Below are positions 38,214 through 45,815 of a DNA stretch of 64,000 nucleotides, piece by piece. The notes below the pieces were generated by a model. It saw only the letters and a program-made list of their open reading frames with translations, made no database searches and was not told where the DNA came from. The position numbers were made by a program, and so were the translations under genes. Each line of letters opens with the position of its first letter. Within the stretch, counting starts at the first letter, position 1. Origin of the DNA: Burkholderiaceae bacterium (GTDB lineage: Bacteria; Pseudomonadota; Gammaproteobacteria; Burkholderiales; Burkholderiaceae_C); contig JAMLIT010000001.1 of assembly GCA_023954035.1 (NCBI GenBank), positions 96,469 to 160,468 of the forward strand, written 5' to 3'.

Positions 38214-39326
38214 ATGCACGAGACGCAAATTTTATCGACCCTTCCCGGAGTGCCCGAACCAGCGCCCAAGTCGCAGGGACGCGCGCGTGCGCTGGTGTTC
38301 GACGCCTGCGACCTGGGGGTCGTGCTGCGCGCCGTGTTGTTCGTCGAAATCGTGCTGGCCGTCGGGGCCATGTTTGGCACGCAAAACCCCGTCGAATGGG
38401 TGGCGCGCCTGGCCTTGCTCACCGGCAGCGCACTGCCGGCCACGCTGGCCTGGTTGATTGCCGCCTGCAGCGCCAAGCGCCTCATCCAGCGGCTGCCCAC
38501 GCGTGGCCAGTACGCCGCCGGCGTGCTGCTGGGCGCGCTCGCCGGTCTGTGGGCCTGCGCCATGCTGGCCTTTGTCGGTGCGGCCGCATCCCCTCCCTGG
38601 TGGGCCAGCGCCGCTACGGGTGCGCTGCTGGCCGCCCTGCTGGTGGTGGCGCTGGCGCTGCGCGCGCGCGGGCGCACTCCGGCCGCCACCACTGCGCGGC
38701 TCACGGAGTTGCAATCGCGCATCCGGCCCCATTTTTTGTTCAACACGCTCAACAGCGCCATTGCCTTGGTGCGGGCCGAACCGGCCAAGGCCGAATCGCT
38801 GCTGGAAGACCTGAGCGATTTGTTTCGCCATGCGCTGGTCGAGCAGGGCGAGGCGGTCACGCTGGCCGAGGAACTGGTGCTGGCGCAGCGTTACCTGGGC
38901 ATCGAGCAGGTGCGCTTTGGCGACCGCCTGCAGGTGCAGTGGCAGATCGATCCGCGCGCGGGCACCGCCTTGCTGCCGCCGCTGCTGTTGCAGCCGCTGG
39001 TCGAAAACGCCGTCAAGCACGGGGTCGAGCCCAGCAGTTGGGGCGGGCGCCTGCGCGTCAGTACGGAGCTGCGCGGCAGCCGTGTAGTGGTTCGCATCAC
39101 CAATACCCTGCCAGCCGAAAGCGCCCGCATTGGCGCACCGAGGCCTGGACACGGCATTGCGCTGGCCAACGTACGCGCCCGCCTGGCGCTGCTGCACGAT
39201 GTGCAAGCCGAATTCAGTGCGGGGGTACGTGGCAGCCTGTACGAAGTGCGCCTGACGCTGCCGCCAAAGCGCGCCACCAACTCCGCCGAAACGGGCCATC
39301 GCAGCCCAGCCACCCGCAAGACATGA
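38214..39326 (+). CDS. LytS/AlgZ-type sensor histidine kinase
   Basis: A 370-residue membrane kinase. Four hydrophobic helices span about residues 30-150, followed by the His_kinase domain with the phosphoacceptor motif [16 protein letters not shown] (about residues 171-186) and the ATPase domain with N-box [14 protein letters not shown] and glycine box [14 protein letters not shown]. This is the AlgZ/FimS/YehU architecture without a periplasmic sensor domain. Its stop overlaps the response regulator start as ATGA. In Pseudomonas aeruginosa the homologous pair next to argH controls alginate and type IV pili; a similar envelope or surface role is plausible here, not shown. Confidence 0.9.
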   Translation: MHETQILSTLPGVPEPAPKSQGRARALVFDACDLGVVLRAVLFVEIVLAVGAMFGTQNPVEWVARLALLTGSALPATLAWLIAACSAKRLIQRLPTRGQYAAGVLLGALAGLWACAMLAFVGAAASPPWWASAATGALLAALLVVALALRARGRTPAATTARLTELQSRIRPHFLFNTLNSAIALVRAEPAKAESLLEDLSDLFRHALVEQGEAVTLAEELVLAQRYLGIEQVRFGDRLQVQWQIDPRAGTALLPPLLLQPLVENAVKHGVEPSSWGGRLRVSTELRGSRVVVRITNTLPAESARIGAPRPGHGIALANVRARLALLHDVQAEFSAGVRGSLYEVRLTLPPKRATNSAETGHRSPATRKT

Positions 39327-40081
39327 ATATCCTGATCGTTGACGACGAGGCGCTGGCGCGCCGCCGCCTGGCGAGCTTGCTTGCCGAATGCCCAGCCAAC
39401 CCGCCGCACCGCGTCAGCGAAGCCGCCAGCAGCGCCGACGCCCTGGCCGTGCTGGCACCGGTGGACGGACGCGGCTTTGATCTGCTGCTGCTGGACATCC
39501 ACATGCCGGGGCTCGACGGCCTGTCGTTCGCGCACCGGGTGCGCGCGCTGGCCTGGGTTCCTGCCATTGTTTTCGTCACCGCACACACCGAGCACGCGGT
39601 CAGCGCGTTCGAGCTGGATGCGGCCGACTATTTGACCAAACCGGTGCGTCTGGAGCGCCTGCAGCAGGCGCTGGCCAAGGTGCAGCGCCTGCGCGAAATG
39701 GCACCCCACACACCACCGGTTTCCGCGCAGACCACGTCTGGCGAAGTGCTCGTGATTCAGGACCGAGGGCGCACCGAACGCGTGCCCTTGGCCGAAGTGC
39801 TGCTATGCAAGGCCGAACTGAAATATGTGACCTTGCGCACCGCATCGCGCAGCTACGTTCTCGACAGCACCCTGGCCGAACTCGAAGCGCGCCACGGCAC
39901 GCAGTTGCTGCGCGTGCACCGCAATGCGCTGGTGGCACGCCACGCAATGCGCGCGCTGGAGAAGCACTTTGACGCCGAAGAAGGCGATTGCTGGGCGGTT
40001 CGGCTGGCGGGGCTGGCCGAGCCGGTCATGGTCTCGCGCCGCCAGGTGGCTGCGGTGCGAGAAGAAATAGCACACGGCTGA
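39323..40081 (+). CDS. LytTR-family response regulator (AlgR-like)
   Basis: A 252-residue two-domain regulator. The receiver (residues 1-125) has the acidic pair in IVDDEALARRR, the phosphoacceptor Asp in LLLDIHMPGLDGLSF (about residue 57) and the conserved Lys in YLTKPVRLERL. A linker leads to a LytTR DNA-binding domain (about 150-250; CKAELKYVTLRTASRSYVL, LRVHRNALVAR). It is translationally coupled to the kinase by an ATGA overlap. LytTR regulators bind paired direct repeats in promoters; the targets here are not known. A palindromic repeat follows the stop. Confidence 0.92.
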   Translation: MNILIVDDEALARRRLASLLAECPANPPHRVSEAASSADALAVLAPVDGRGFDLLLLDIHMPGLDGLSFAHRVRALAWVPAIVFVTAHTEHAVSAFELDAADYLTKPVRLERLQQALAKVQRLREMAPHTPPVSAQTTSGEVLVIQDRGRTERVPLAEVLLCKAELKYVTLRTASRSYVLDSTLAELEARHGTQLLRVHRNALVARHAMRALEKHFDAEEGDCWAVRLAGLAEPVMVSRRQVAAVREEIAHG

Positions 40082-40092
40082 AGCGTGTCTTT

Positions 40093-40152
40093 TACTATGA
40101 AATTAGTAGCTACTAACGCTTACCCATAAAGCGCTAGAGCCTATTTTAACCG
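40093..40152. repeat. Palindromic repeat, copy 5, between convergent genes
   Basis: Core TACTAACGCTTACCCATAAA followed by GCGCTAGAGCC, flanked by TACTATGAAATTAG and TATTTTAACC; arms AACGCTT and AAGCGCT pair with one mismatch. It lies between the converging ends of the response regulator and hisF, where it could serve as a two-way terminator. Confidence 0.8.
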
Positions 40153-40169
40153 GTATTTTTGGCGTAAAC

Positions 40170-40973
40170 TCAAGCCAAGCGCACCGGAATGCCGCGCTCG
40201 GCCATGGCGCGTTTGGCCTGCTCCACGGTGAACTCGCCATAGTGAAAGATGCTTGCCGCCAGCACAGCGTCAGCGCCGCCGATCTGGATGCCGTCGCACA
40301 AGTGCGCCAGCGTGCCGACACCGCCTGAGGCAATCACCGGCACGGCGACGGCATCGCTCACCGCGCGCGTGAGCTGCAGGTCAAAGCCCGACTTGGTACC
40401 GTCGCGGTCCATGCTGGTGAGCAAGATTTCCCCGGCGCCGCGCCGCGCCATCTCGCGCGCCCAGGTCACGGCGTCCATCCCGGTGTTCCTGCGCCCGCCG
40501 TGGCTGTAGACATCCCAGCCTGGACCGCGCAGGGCGCCGTCGGCATCTCGCTGCGCTTCCTCTTCCGCGCTGCGGCGCTTGGCGTCAATGGCCACGACAA
40601 TGCACTGCGCGCCGTAGCGCTGCGATGCGGCGCTGATCACGTCGGGGTTGGCAATGGCGGCGGAGTTGAAGCTGGTCTTGTCAGCGCCGGCGTTGAGCAG
40701 GCGCCGCACGTCTTCCACGGTGCGCACGCCGCCGCCCACGGTCAGCGGAATAAACACCTGGCTGGCCACGGCTTCGATGATGTGCAGGATCATGTCCCGC
40801 TCATCGCTGGTGGCAGTGATGTCGAGAAAGGTCAGCTCATCCGCCCCTTGCTCGTTGTAGCGCTGGGCAATTTCCACCGGATCGCCCGCGTCACGCAGTT
40901 CAACAAAATTGATCCCTTTGACCACGCGGCCGCCGGTCACGTCGAGGCAGGGAATGATGCGTTTGGCTAGCAT
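40170..40973 (-). CDS. hisF: Imidazole glycerol phosphate synthase subunit HisF
   Basis: A 267-residue beta/alpha-barrel cyclase of histidine synthesis. It uses ammonia delivered by HisH to convert PRFAR into imidazole glycerol phosphate and [28 protein letters not shown] at the start contains the catalytic Asp of the family; the second catalytic Asp lies in [15 protein letters not shown]; phosphate-binding glycines are in [12 protein letters not shown] and [12 protein letters not shown]. The family usually sits in an operon with hisA, hisH or hisI. Here it is alone: the gene upstream (DUF4434) is divergent and the one downstream convergent. Whether this is a displaced hisF or the result of an insertion next to it cannot be settled from this window. 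Confidence 0.96.
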   Translation of the reverse strand: MLAKRIIPCLDVTGGRVVKGINFVELRDAGDPVEIAQRYNEQGADELTFLDITATSDERDMILHIIEAVASQVFIPLTVGGGVRTVEDVRRLLNAGADKTSFNSAAIANPDVISAASQRYGAQCIVVAIDAKRRSAEEEAQRDADGALRGPGWDVYSHGGRRNTGMDAVTWAREMARRGAGEILLTSMDRDGTKSGFDLQLTRAVSDAVAVPVIASGGVGTLAHLCDGIQIGGADAVLAASIFHYGEFTVEQAKRAMAERGIPVRLA

Positions 40974-41161
40974 GGCAACGACATAGTGCAGTTTGAAATG
41001 AAGGGGCGCAAGATAGCACGAGGCGCAGCAGAGTTGGCGCCTGCAGACGCTGCACCAGCTCCGCTGCACAAACTGCAGTATCTAGCTATGCTCATATTTC
41101 AACGCATCGCACTGTTTGAGCTATCGATATGTCGCCCTTCTCCCCATCCCCACCCCCAGCC

Positions 41162-42148
41162 ATGAGCGATTCGCAGTTCAGCCGACGCGCGTGGCTGAGC
41201 CTGGCGGCAGCCTCTGTCGCTTCCTTGGTTGCGGGCTGCGGCAGCGGCAGCGGCACCACAGAAAGGTTCCAGGCCACATTCCTGCAACCCTGGCAGAGCT
41301 ATGAAACGCTCCCCGTCGCGGAGTGGCGGCGGCGGCTCAAGCTCACGCGCGATCTGGGCTGCAACGAAATCATCCTGCAATGGAGTGCCCTGTATGGCGG
41401 CAGCTACCCCTGGACCATGCCGGAAGGCCTGATTCAACTTCTGTTCGAAGAGGGTCGCAGCCTCGGCATTGGCATTCGGGTGGGCCTTCCCTACGACGAA
41501 GGCTGGTGGAAGGCGCTGAGTGGCAAGGGAACGCGGCGCCTGTCGGAGTTTCTGGGCAGTGCGCAGGCCGTTTGCCTGGAAACCCTGAACAACAGCCGCT
41601 GGCCGGACCAGGCGGGCTTTCGCGGCTGGTATCTCCCCTACGAGCTGGACCAATACAACTGGGCCACCACCGAGCGAAGGGATTTGTTGATTCCCTGGTT
41701 AAGCGCGCTGGCCGATGCCTCTGCCAGGCGCACCGCGCAGCCCTTGGCCCTCTCCACCTTCTACAGTCGCCTTGCGACGACTGGCACATTGGCGGGTCTG
41801 TGGAGCGACATTCTCGATGCCGCACAGCTGCGCCCCATGCTGCAGGATGGCGTGGGCGTGGCTGGCCTTGGCAACTACGCCGGCCTGGAACCTTTGCGGG
41901 GGCTGCTGCGCGAACGCAAGGTTCCTTTTGACCTTATCGTCGAGCTGTTTGAGCAGCTGCCGTCCCTGCCCAATAGCAACGATGCCTTCCGCGCCAAGCC
42001 GGCCTCGGGCGAGCGCATCAGTGCGCAAATGGATGTTGCGCGCAGCTACGGGGCAGACCGCATCGTGGCGTTTGCGATCGATCCCTGGTTGCTCAGCAGC
42101 ACAGACAACGAAATGACCTTTCCGTATTCCTGGGGCACCCAAGTCTAG
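41162..42148 (+). CDS. DUF4434 lipoprotein, possible TIM-barrel glycoside hydrolase
   Basis: About 328 residues from the ATG at 41162; an in-frame ATG at 41129 is possible and neither has a good ribosome site. The start MSDSQFSRRAWLSLAAASVA carries a twin-arginine pair and leads to a lipobox (LVAGC), so it is probably an exported lipoprotein. The rest (TFLQPWQSYETLPVAEW, LGCNEIILQWSALYG, GWYLPYELDQYNW) fits DUF4434, a family with a glycosidase-like barrel in which the Glu of a YLPYELD-type motif would be catalytic. I infer, without proof, a polysaccharide-trimming role like those of hydrolases in other exopolysaccharide loci. It heads the plus-strand gene set that converges on the Nfr/Alg-like operon. 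Confidence 0.75.
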   Translation: MSDSQFSRRAWLSLAAASVASLVAGCGSGSGTTERFQATFLQPWQSYETLPVAEWRRRLKLTRDLGCNEIILQWSALYGGSYPWTMPEGLIQLLFEEGRSLGIGIRVGLPYDEGWWKALSGKGTRRLSEFLGSAQAVCLETLNNSRWPDQAGFRGWYLPYELDQYNWATTERRDLLIPWLSALADASARRTAQPLALSTFYSRLATTGTLAGLWSDILDAAQLRPMLQDGVGVAGLGNYAGLEPLRGLLRERKVPFDLIVELFEQLPSLPNSNDAFRAKPASGERISAQMDVARSYGADRIVAFAIDPWLLSSTDNEMTFPYSWGTQV

Positions 42149-42244
42149 GTATTCCCAGAAACACTTGGAGCCGCAGCAGCAGCGAAACCTTGTCGAACCC
42201 GGAAGCGGCAGCGAGAATGCTTGTTTTCAATCAAGATTTTTTGC

Positions 42245-43414
42245 ATGAAGTCTGTCAGCGCCCTGTCTGAAGCCCAAGTCGGAGAATCTGCAGCCGCCTG
42301 CGTCGCCGCAGTCGCCGCCGAACACGCCGACGCAGTGGACCAGGCCGGCCTGCTGCCGGTCCACGCTCTCGAAGCCTTGCGCGCCGAGCGTCTGCTCGGC
42401 CTCTTGGTTCCTCATCGCTTCGGCGGGCCCGGATTCTCGCTGCGTACGGTGACCAACATCTGTCGGCGCCTGGCCGAGGGCTGTGCCTCGACGGGGTTGA
42501 TTTTTGCGATGCACCAATCGCAGGCTGCGGTTGCCATCGATCATGCAGGCGAGAGCGAATGGCACCAGCAGCTGCTGCTGCGTATGGCTCGCGAGCAAAG
42601 CCTGATCGCCTCTGCCACCACGGAAGGTGCTACCGGCGGCTCCATCCGCACCAGCGCCTGCTTTATCGATCTGCAGAGCGACGCTCTGCACTTGAACAAG
42701 AGCGGCTCGGTAATTTCCTACGCGCACGCGGCGGACATTTTTCTGGTGTCGGCGCGCTGCTCCGAAGATGCAGCGGCCTCGGACCAGCAGTTGGTGGCCG
42801 TGCTGCGCGAGCAGCTCACCCTGGAGCCCTGTGGCCGCTGGAATCCCCTGGGCATGCGCGGGGCCTGTACGGATCGCTTCAACCTCATGGCGAAGTGCTC
42901 GGCGCAGCAGATCTTTCCCGGCCGCTTTGCCGATGTGATGTCCCTCACCATGCTGCCCAGTTCACACATTCTGCTGGGCTCTGTGTGGCTGGGCATTGCG
43001 GCCGCAGCACTAGGGCGGGCACAGGCCTTCCTACGCAAGCGCAACCGCGCGGGCGCCCCGCTCAACCCGATTGCCAACCTGCGGCTGGCCGAAGGCGAGG
43101 CCATGGTGCACCAGATGCGCGCGCTGATTGCGGCCAACCTGTCGCTGTATGAAGCGGACGACTCCCAGACGTCCGCCACCGACCGCATGGTGAGCTACAA
43201 CACGCTCAAGGTCAGCGCCTCGGCGCTGGTGGTTCGCATCACCGAGATCGCCTTGCGCATTTGTGGCATTCAGGGCTACATGGAGGAAGGCGAGTTCTAC
43301 TTGAGTCGCCATATCCGCGACGCCCACTCTGCCATGGTCATGGTCAACGACGACCGCATTCTCGGCAGCCTCTCCAGCGTGGTACTCGGCATGCCGATCA
43401 CACGCGACGTGTAA
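42245..43414 (+). CDS. Acyl-CoA dehydrogenase-like flavoprotein with atypical active site
   Basis: A 389-residue member of the acyl-CoA dehydrogenase superfamily: N-terminal helices (residues 1-110, LLVPHRFGGPGFSLRTVTNI), a beta domain (ASATTEGATGG, NPLGMRGACTDRF) and C-terminal helices. In classical enzymes the catalytic Glu follows the RDA motif as YEG; by eye alignment here (RDAHSAMVMVNDDRILG) that position is Val, and the segment resembles acyl-CoA-dehydrogenase-like monooxygenases of the DszC type. It may oxidise an acyl or aminoacyl group held on the carrier protein encoded 20 bp downstream, as PltE-type enzymes do with prolyl carriers. There are no beta-oxidation genes near. The start at 42245 has a weak ribosome site; TTG at 42221 is an alternative. 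Confidence 0.82.
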   Translation: MKSVSALSEAQVGESAAACVAAVAAEHADAVDQAGLLPVHALEALRAERLLGLLVPHRFGGPGFSLRTVTNICRRLAEGCASTGLIFAMHQSQAAVAIDHAGESEWHQQLLLRMAREQSLIASATTEGATGGSIRTSACFIDLQSDALHLNKSGSVISYAHAADIFLVSARCSEDAAASDQQLVAVLREQLTLEPCGRWNPLGMRGACTDRFNLMAKCSAQQIFPGRFADVMSLTMLPSSHILLGSVWLGIAAAALGRAQAFLRKRNRAGAPLNPIANLRLAEGEAMVHQMRALIAANLSLYEADDSQTSATDRMVSYNTLKVSASALVVRITEIALRICGIQGYMEEGEFYLSRHIRDAHSAMVMVNDDRILGSLSSVVLGMPITRDV

Positions 43415-43434
43415 TTTCTCTCTCTTTCTACCCC

Positions 43435-43668
43435 ATGACCTTATCCGAAGTTGAAGACCAGTTGGCCGACATGATCCAGGCCGTCATTCTCAAGAAAGTC
43501 AGCCCCGACACCTTGCTTCTAGAGTCGGGGCTGCTCGATTCCGTAGCAGCGGTTGACTTGATGCTGGCCATCGAGAGCCGCTTCGGTTGCACTGTCCCGT
43601 TGACGGAAGTCGAAGAGCATTTGTATTCCTTGCGCACGCTGTCCACCTACGTCGCGGCAAACTGCTGA
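43435..43668 (+). CDS. Acyl/aminoacyl carrier protein (DltC-like)
   Basis: A 77-residue acidic carrier protein. The phosphopantetheine attachment Ser is residue 36 in LLESGLLDSVAAVDLMLAIE. The short length and the LLDS motif are typical of stand-alone carriers such as DltC rather than fatty-acid AcpP (which has DSLD). It lies 20 bp after the flavoprotein gene and 16 bp before the adenylating enzyme gene, so it is most likely loaded by that enzyme and may present the group to the flavoprotein or to the membrane acyltransferase. A phosphopantetheinyl transferase must act from elsewhere in the genome. Confidence 0.9.
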   Translation: MTLSEVEDQLADMIQAVILKKVSPDTLLLESGLLDSVAAVDLMLAIESRFGCTVPLTEVEEHLYSLRTLSTYVAANC

Positions 43669-43684
43669 CCGGACGAGCACGGCC

Positions 43685-45124
43685 ATGCATTTCGACTTCG
43701 ACGCCGGCCGTTTCGCGAACCGTGAAAACGGCCAAGAGGCCTGGGCGGTGATCGCTCACGACGCCAGCCTCAGCTGGCAGCAGTTGGAGACGCAGGCCCG
43801 CGCCTGGTGCGAGCAAGCCCGGGCCCTCGGACTGCGCGCCGATACCCCTGTCGTCATCCGGGGCCACAAGGAGGCGGCCTTCATGGTGGCGCTCACGGGA
43901 GCCCTGATGCTGCGTGCGCCCTTTGTTCCCGTCGATGCTGTGTACCCACAAAGCCGACTGCAAAGCATCATCGACACCCTCGATGCCAATCTGCTTTACG
44001 AAACTGCCACGGGCACTTTCAAGGTGCTCAGAGAAGGCCCACCACCGGTGCTGGCGGAGGCTGGCCTGTGCTACATCATGTTCACCTCCGGAACGACAGG
44101 CCAGCCAAAAGGTGTCCAAATTGGACGCGAAAGTGCGCAGGGCCTGATCGACTGGATGCGGCAGGACTTTGATTTGGGGCCGCATCCGGTTTTTCTGAAC
44201 CATACGGTATTCAGCTTCGATGTCTCGCTCTACGACGTGTTTGGCACGCTGTCCCTTGGCGGCAGCATCGTGATGCTGGACCGCGAGACGGCCGCCGCGC
44301 CGCTGCAAGTGGCCACCCTTATTGAGCGCCACGCGGTCACCACCTGGGTATCGACACCGTCGTTTGCGCAGCAGCAATTGCTCAATCCCAGCTTCTCACA
44401 AGCAGGTTTGCCATCGCTGCGAACTTTTTTGTTTTGTGGCGAACCCTTGCCCGTACCCCTGGCGCGCACGCTGCGAAAGCGCTTCCCCGATCTGCCCATT
44501 CTGAACACCTACGGTCCGACCGAGGCGACCGTAGCGACGACCTTGCTGCGTGTCGAAGATGCCCATCTGGCGGACGATGCCGTCATGCCGATAGGACGCG
44601 CCAAGCGGGACAGCGTGGTGTATTGCGATGCAGGTGAGTTGTGCATTGCGGGGCCGCACGTGATGCGCGGCTACATCAACCGGCCGGACCTGAATGCCAG
44701 CCGCATGTTTGAACGCGATGGCCAGCGGGGTTTTCGCACCGGCGACCTGGGCACGGAGACCGCCGACGGCATGCTTTACTGCCACGGACGCATCGACGAT
44801 CAGATCAAGCTCAATGGCTACCGTCTGGAGCTGCTGGAAGTCGATGCCGCTCTGGCCACGCTGCCGGGCGCCCGTGCGGCCGCCACCGTGGCGCTGCGCC
44901 GCGCCAATGGCGCTGTGGCACGCTTGGTGGCTTTTGTAGAAACCGGCCGTACTGAGGCCGCTCTGCCGGACGAACTGTCCGACTGGAAATCGCTGCTTGC
45001 CAGCAAGCTACCGCACTACATGCTGCCCACTGAGCTGCTGGCCTGCGAGCGCATGCCGGTGTCGGTAAACTTCAAAATAGACCGCGCCAAACTGGCCGAA
45101 ATCTACCAGTCGCTCAACGCGTGA
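43685..45124 (+). CDS. DltA-like amino acid adenylation enzyme
   Basis: A 479-residue stand-alone adenylation domain that would activate an amino acid with ATP and load it on the adjacent carrier protein. Core motifs: YIMFTSGTTGQPKG (A3), FSFDVSLYDVFG (A4), NTYGPTEATVATT (A5), FRTGDLG (A7), GRIDDQIKLNGYRLELLEV (A8) and NFKIDR (A10, Asn-Phe-Lys instead of the common Asn-Gly-Lys). The segment FLFCGEPLP places a Cys at residue 251, the position at which DltA uses Cys to favour D-alanine. The overall look is DltA-like, so D-Ala or another small amino acid is the best guess; proline-type activation (PltF) is the main alternative. Its 3' end overlaps the convergent AlgF-like gene by 11 bp. Confidence 0.88.
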   Translation: MHFDFDAGRFANRENGQEAWAVIAHDASLSWQQLETQARAWCEQARALGLRADTPVVIRGHKEAAFMVALTGALMLRAPFVPVDAVYPQSRLQSIIDTLDANLLYETATGTFKVLREGPPPVLAEAGLCYIMFTSGTTGQPKGVQIGRESAQGLIDWMRQDFDLGPHPVFLNHTVFSFDVSLYDVFGTLSLGGSIVMLDRETAAAPLQVATLIERHAVTTWVSTPSFAQQQLLNPSFSQAGLPSLRTFLFCGEPLPVPLARTLRKRFPDLPILNTYGPTEATVATTLLRVEDAHLADDAVMPIGRAKRDSVVYCDAGELCIAGPHVMRGYINRPDLNASRMFERDGQRGFRTGDLGTETADGMLYCHGRIDDQIKLNGYRLELLEVDAALATLPGARAAATVALRRANGAVARLVAFVETGRTEAALPDELSDWKSLLASKLPHYMLPTELLACERMPVSVNFKIDRAKLAEIYQSLNA

Positions 45125-45815
45125 AGGGATCGGTCCGGCTGGGCTGTATCACCAACTGCGGCGCAGTGGCCGATCCGGTCAAAAACAGGCTTAGATGATC
45201 GCCGGGCTCCAACTGCGGGAGCGGCTGGGGCGCGGTTTTGGCATCGCCGCATTGCCCCACCAACGCGGCGCGAACCGGGTTCACCGAGCGCGCCGCCGAG
45301 GCGCTGGAGGCGACCGCCGAAAATACCGGAGTGCCAGCCGGCGACAGCAACAGGTTCGCTGCGCCGCAGCCCGCTGCGAGGTTGTAGAACCGAAGCTCGG
45401 CCTTGAGTGCATCTTCGGTATCGGCCGTATCGTCGATGACTGTGAATGCATAGGCTGAAGCATCGCGGCGCAGCGCCAAGGTGCTGAAGCTGTCCGGGCG
45501 TACCTCCATACGAGCGACCTCCTTGCCGTCAATCAGCACAGCGAAACGCTGCCCGCCGGGAACGATGGCGTAGCTGCCAGACGGCGCCTTGCCACCGAGT
45601 CGCTGCACCGGGCCTTTGGCCACGCGGACGGCAAGCACTGTGGGCAACGGGTTGACCACCCGCACGTAGGAAGCGCCTGCGGGGGGTCGGGGTGCGTACA
45701 ACTGCGAAAGTGCGCCTTCTTGCGCCGAAGCGCACGAAACCACCACCAACGAAAGCACAGCCACTGCGCCTTGCAGGATGCAGGAGAGTGAGGAGGGAAA
45801 GAGTGAAAGGAACAT
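45114..45815 (-). CDS. AlgF-like periplasmic exopolysaccharide O-acylation protein
   Basis: A 233-residue exported protein. A signal sequence (SLSCILQGAVAVLSLVVVSC, ending ASAQ) precedes LYAPRPPAGASYVRVVNP, which matches the start of mature AlgF; ARSVNPVRAALV and LEPGDHLSLFLTG match later AlgF blocks. AlgF is a periplasmic partner in alginate O-acetylation, also found as a homologue in acetylated-cellulose (wss) loci. The ATG at 45815 shares one base with the stop of the MBOAT gene (TGATG), so translation is coupled. It is the last gene of the minus-strand operon. A lipobox is possible at VVSC but the following residues are not typical. Confidence 0.82.
   Translation of the reverse strand: MFLSLFPSSLSCILQGAVAVLSLVVVSCASAQEGALSQLYAPRPPAGASYVRVVNPLPTVLAVRVAKGPVQRLGGKAPSGSYAIVPGGQRFAVLIDGKEVARMEVRPDSFSTLALRRDASAYAFTVIDDTADTEDALKAELRFYNLAAGCGAANLLLSPAGTPVFSAVASSASAARSVNPVRAALVGQCGDAKTAPQPLPQLEPGDHLSLFLTGSATAPQLVIQPSRTDPFTR

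Noticed and set aside
42245-45124. Complete pyrrole-2-carboxylate (PltE/PltF/PltL) biosynthetic set
   Set aside because: Gene types match, but the adenylation pocket looks DltA-like, and there is no polyketide or halogenase partner; kept as an alternative in the findings, not as the call.
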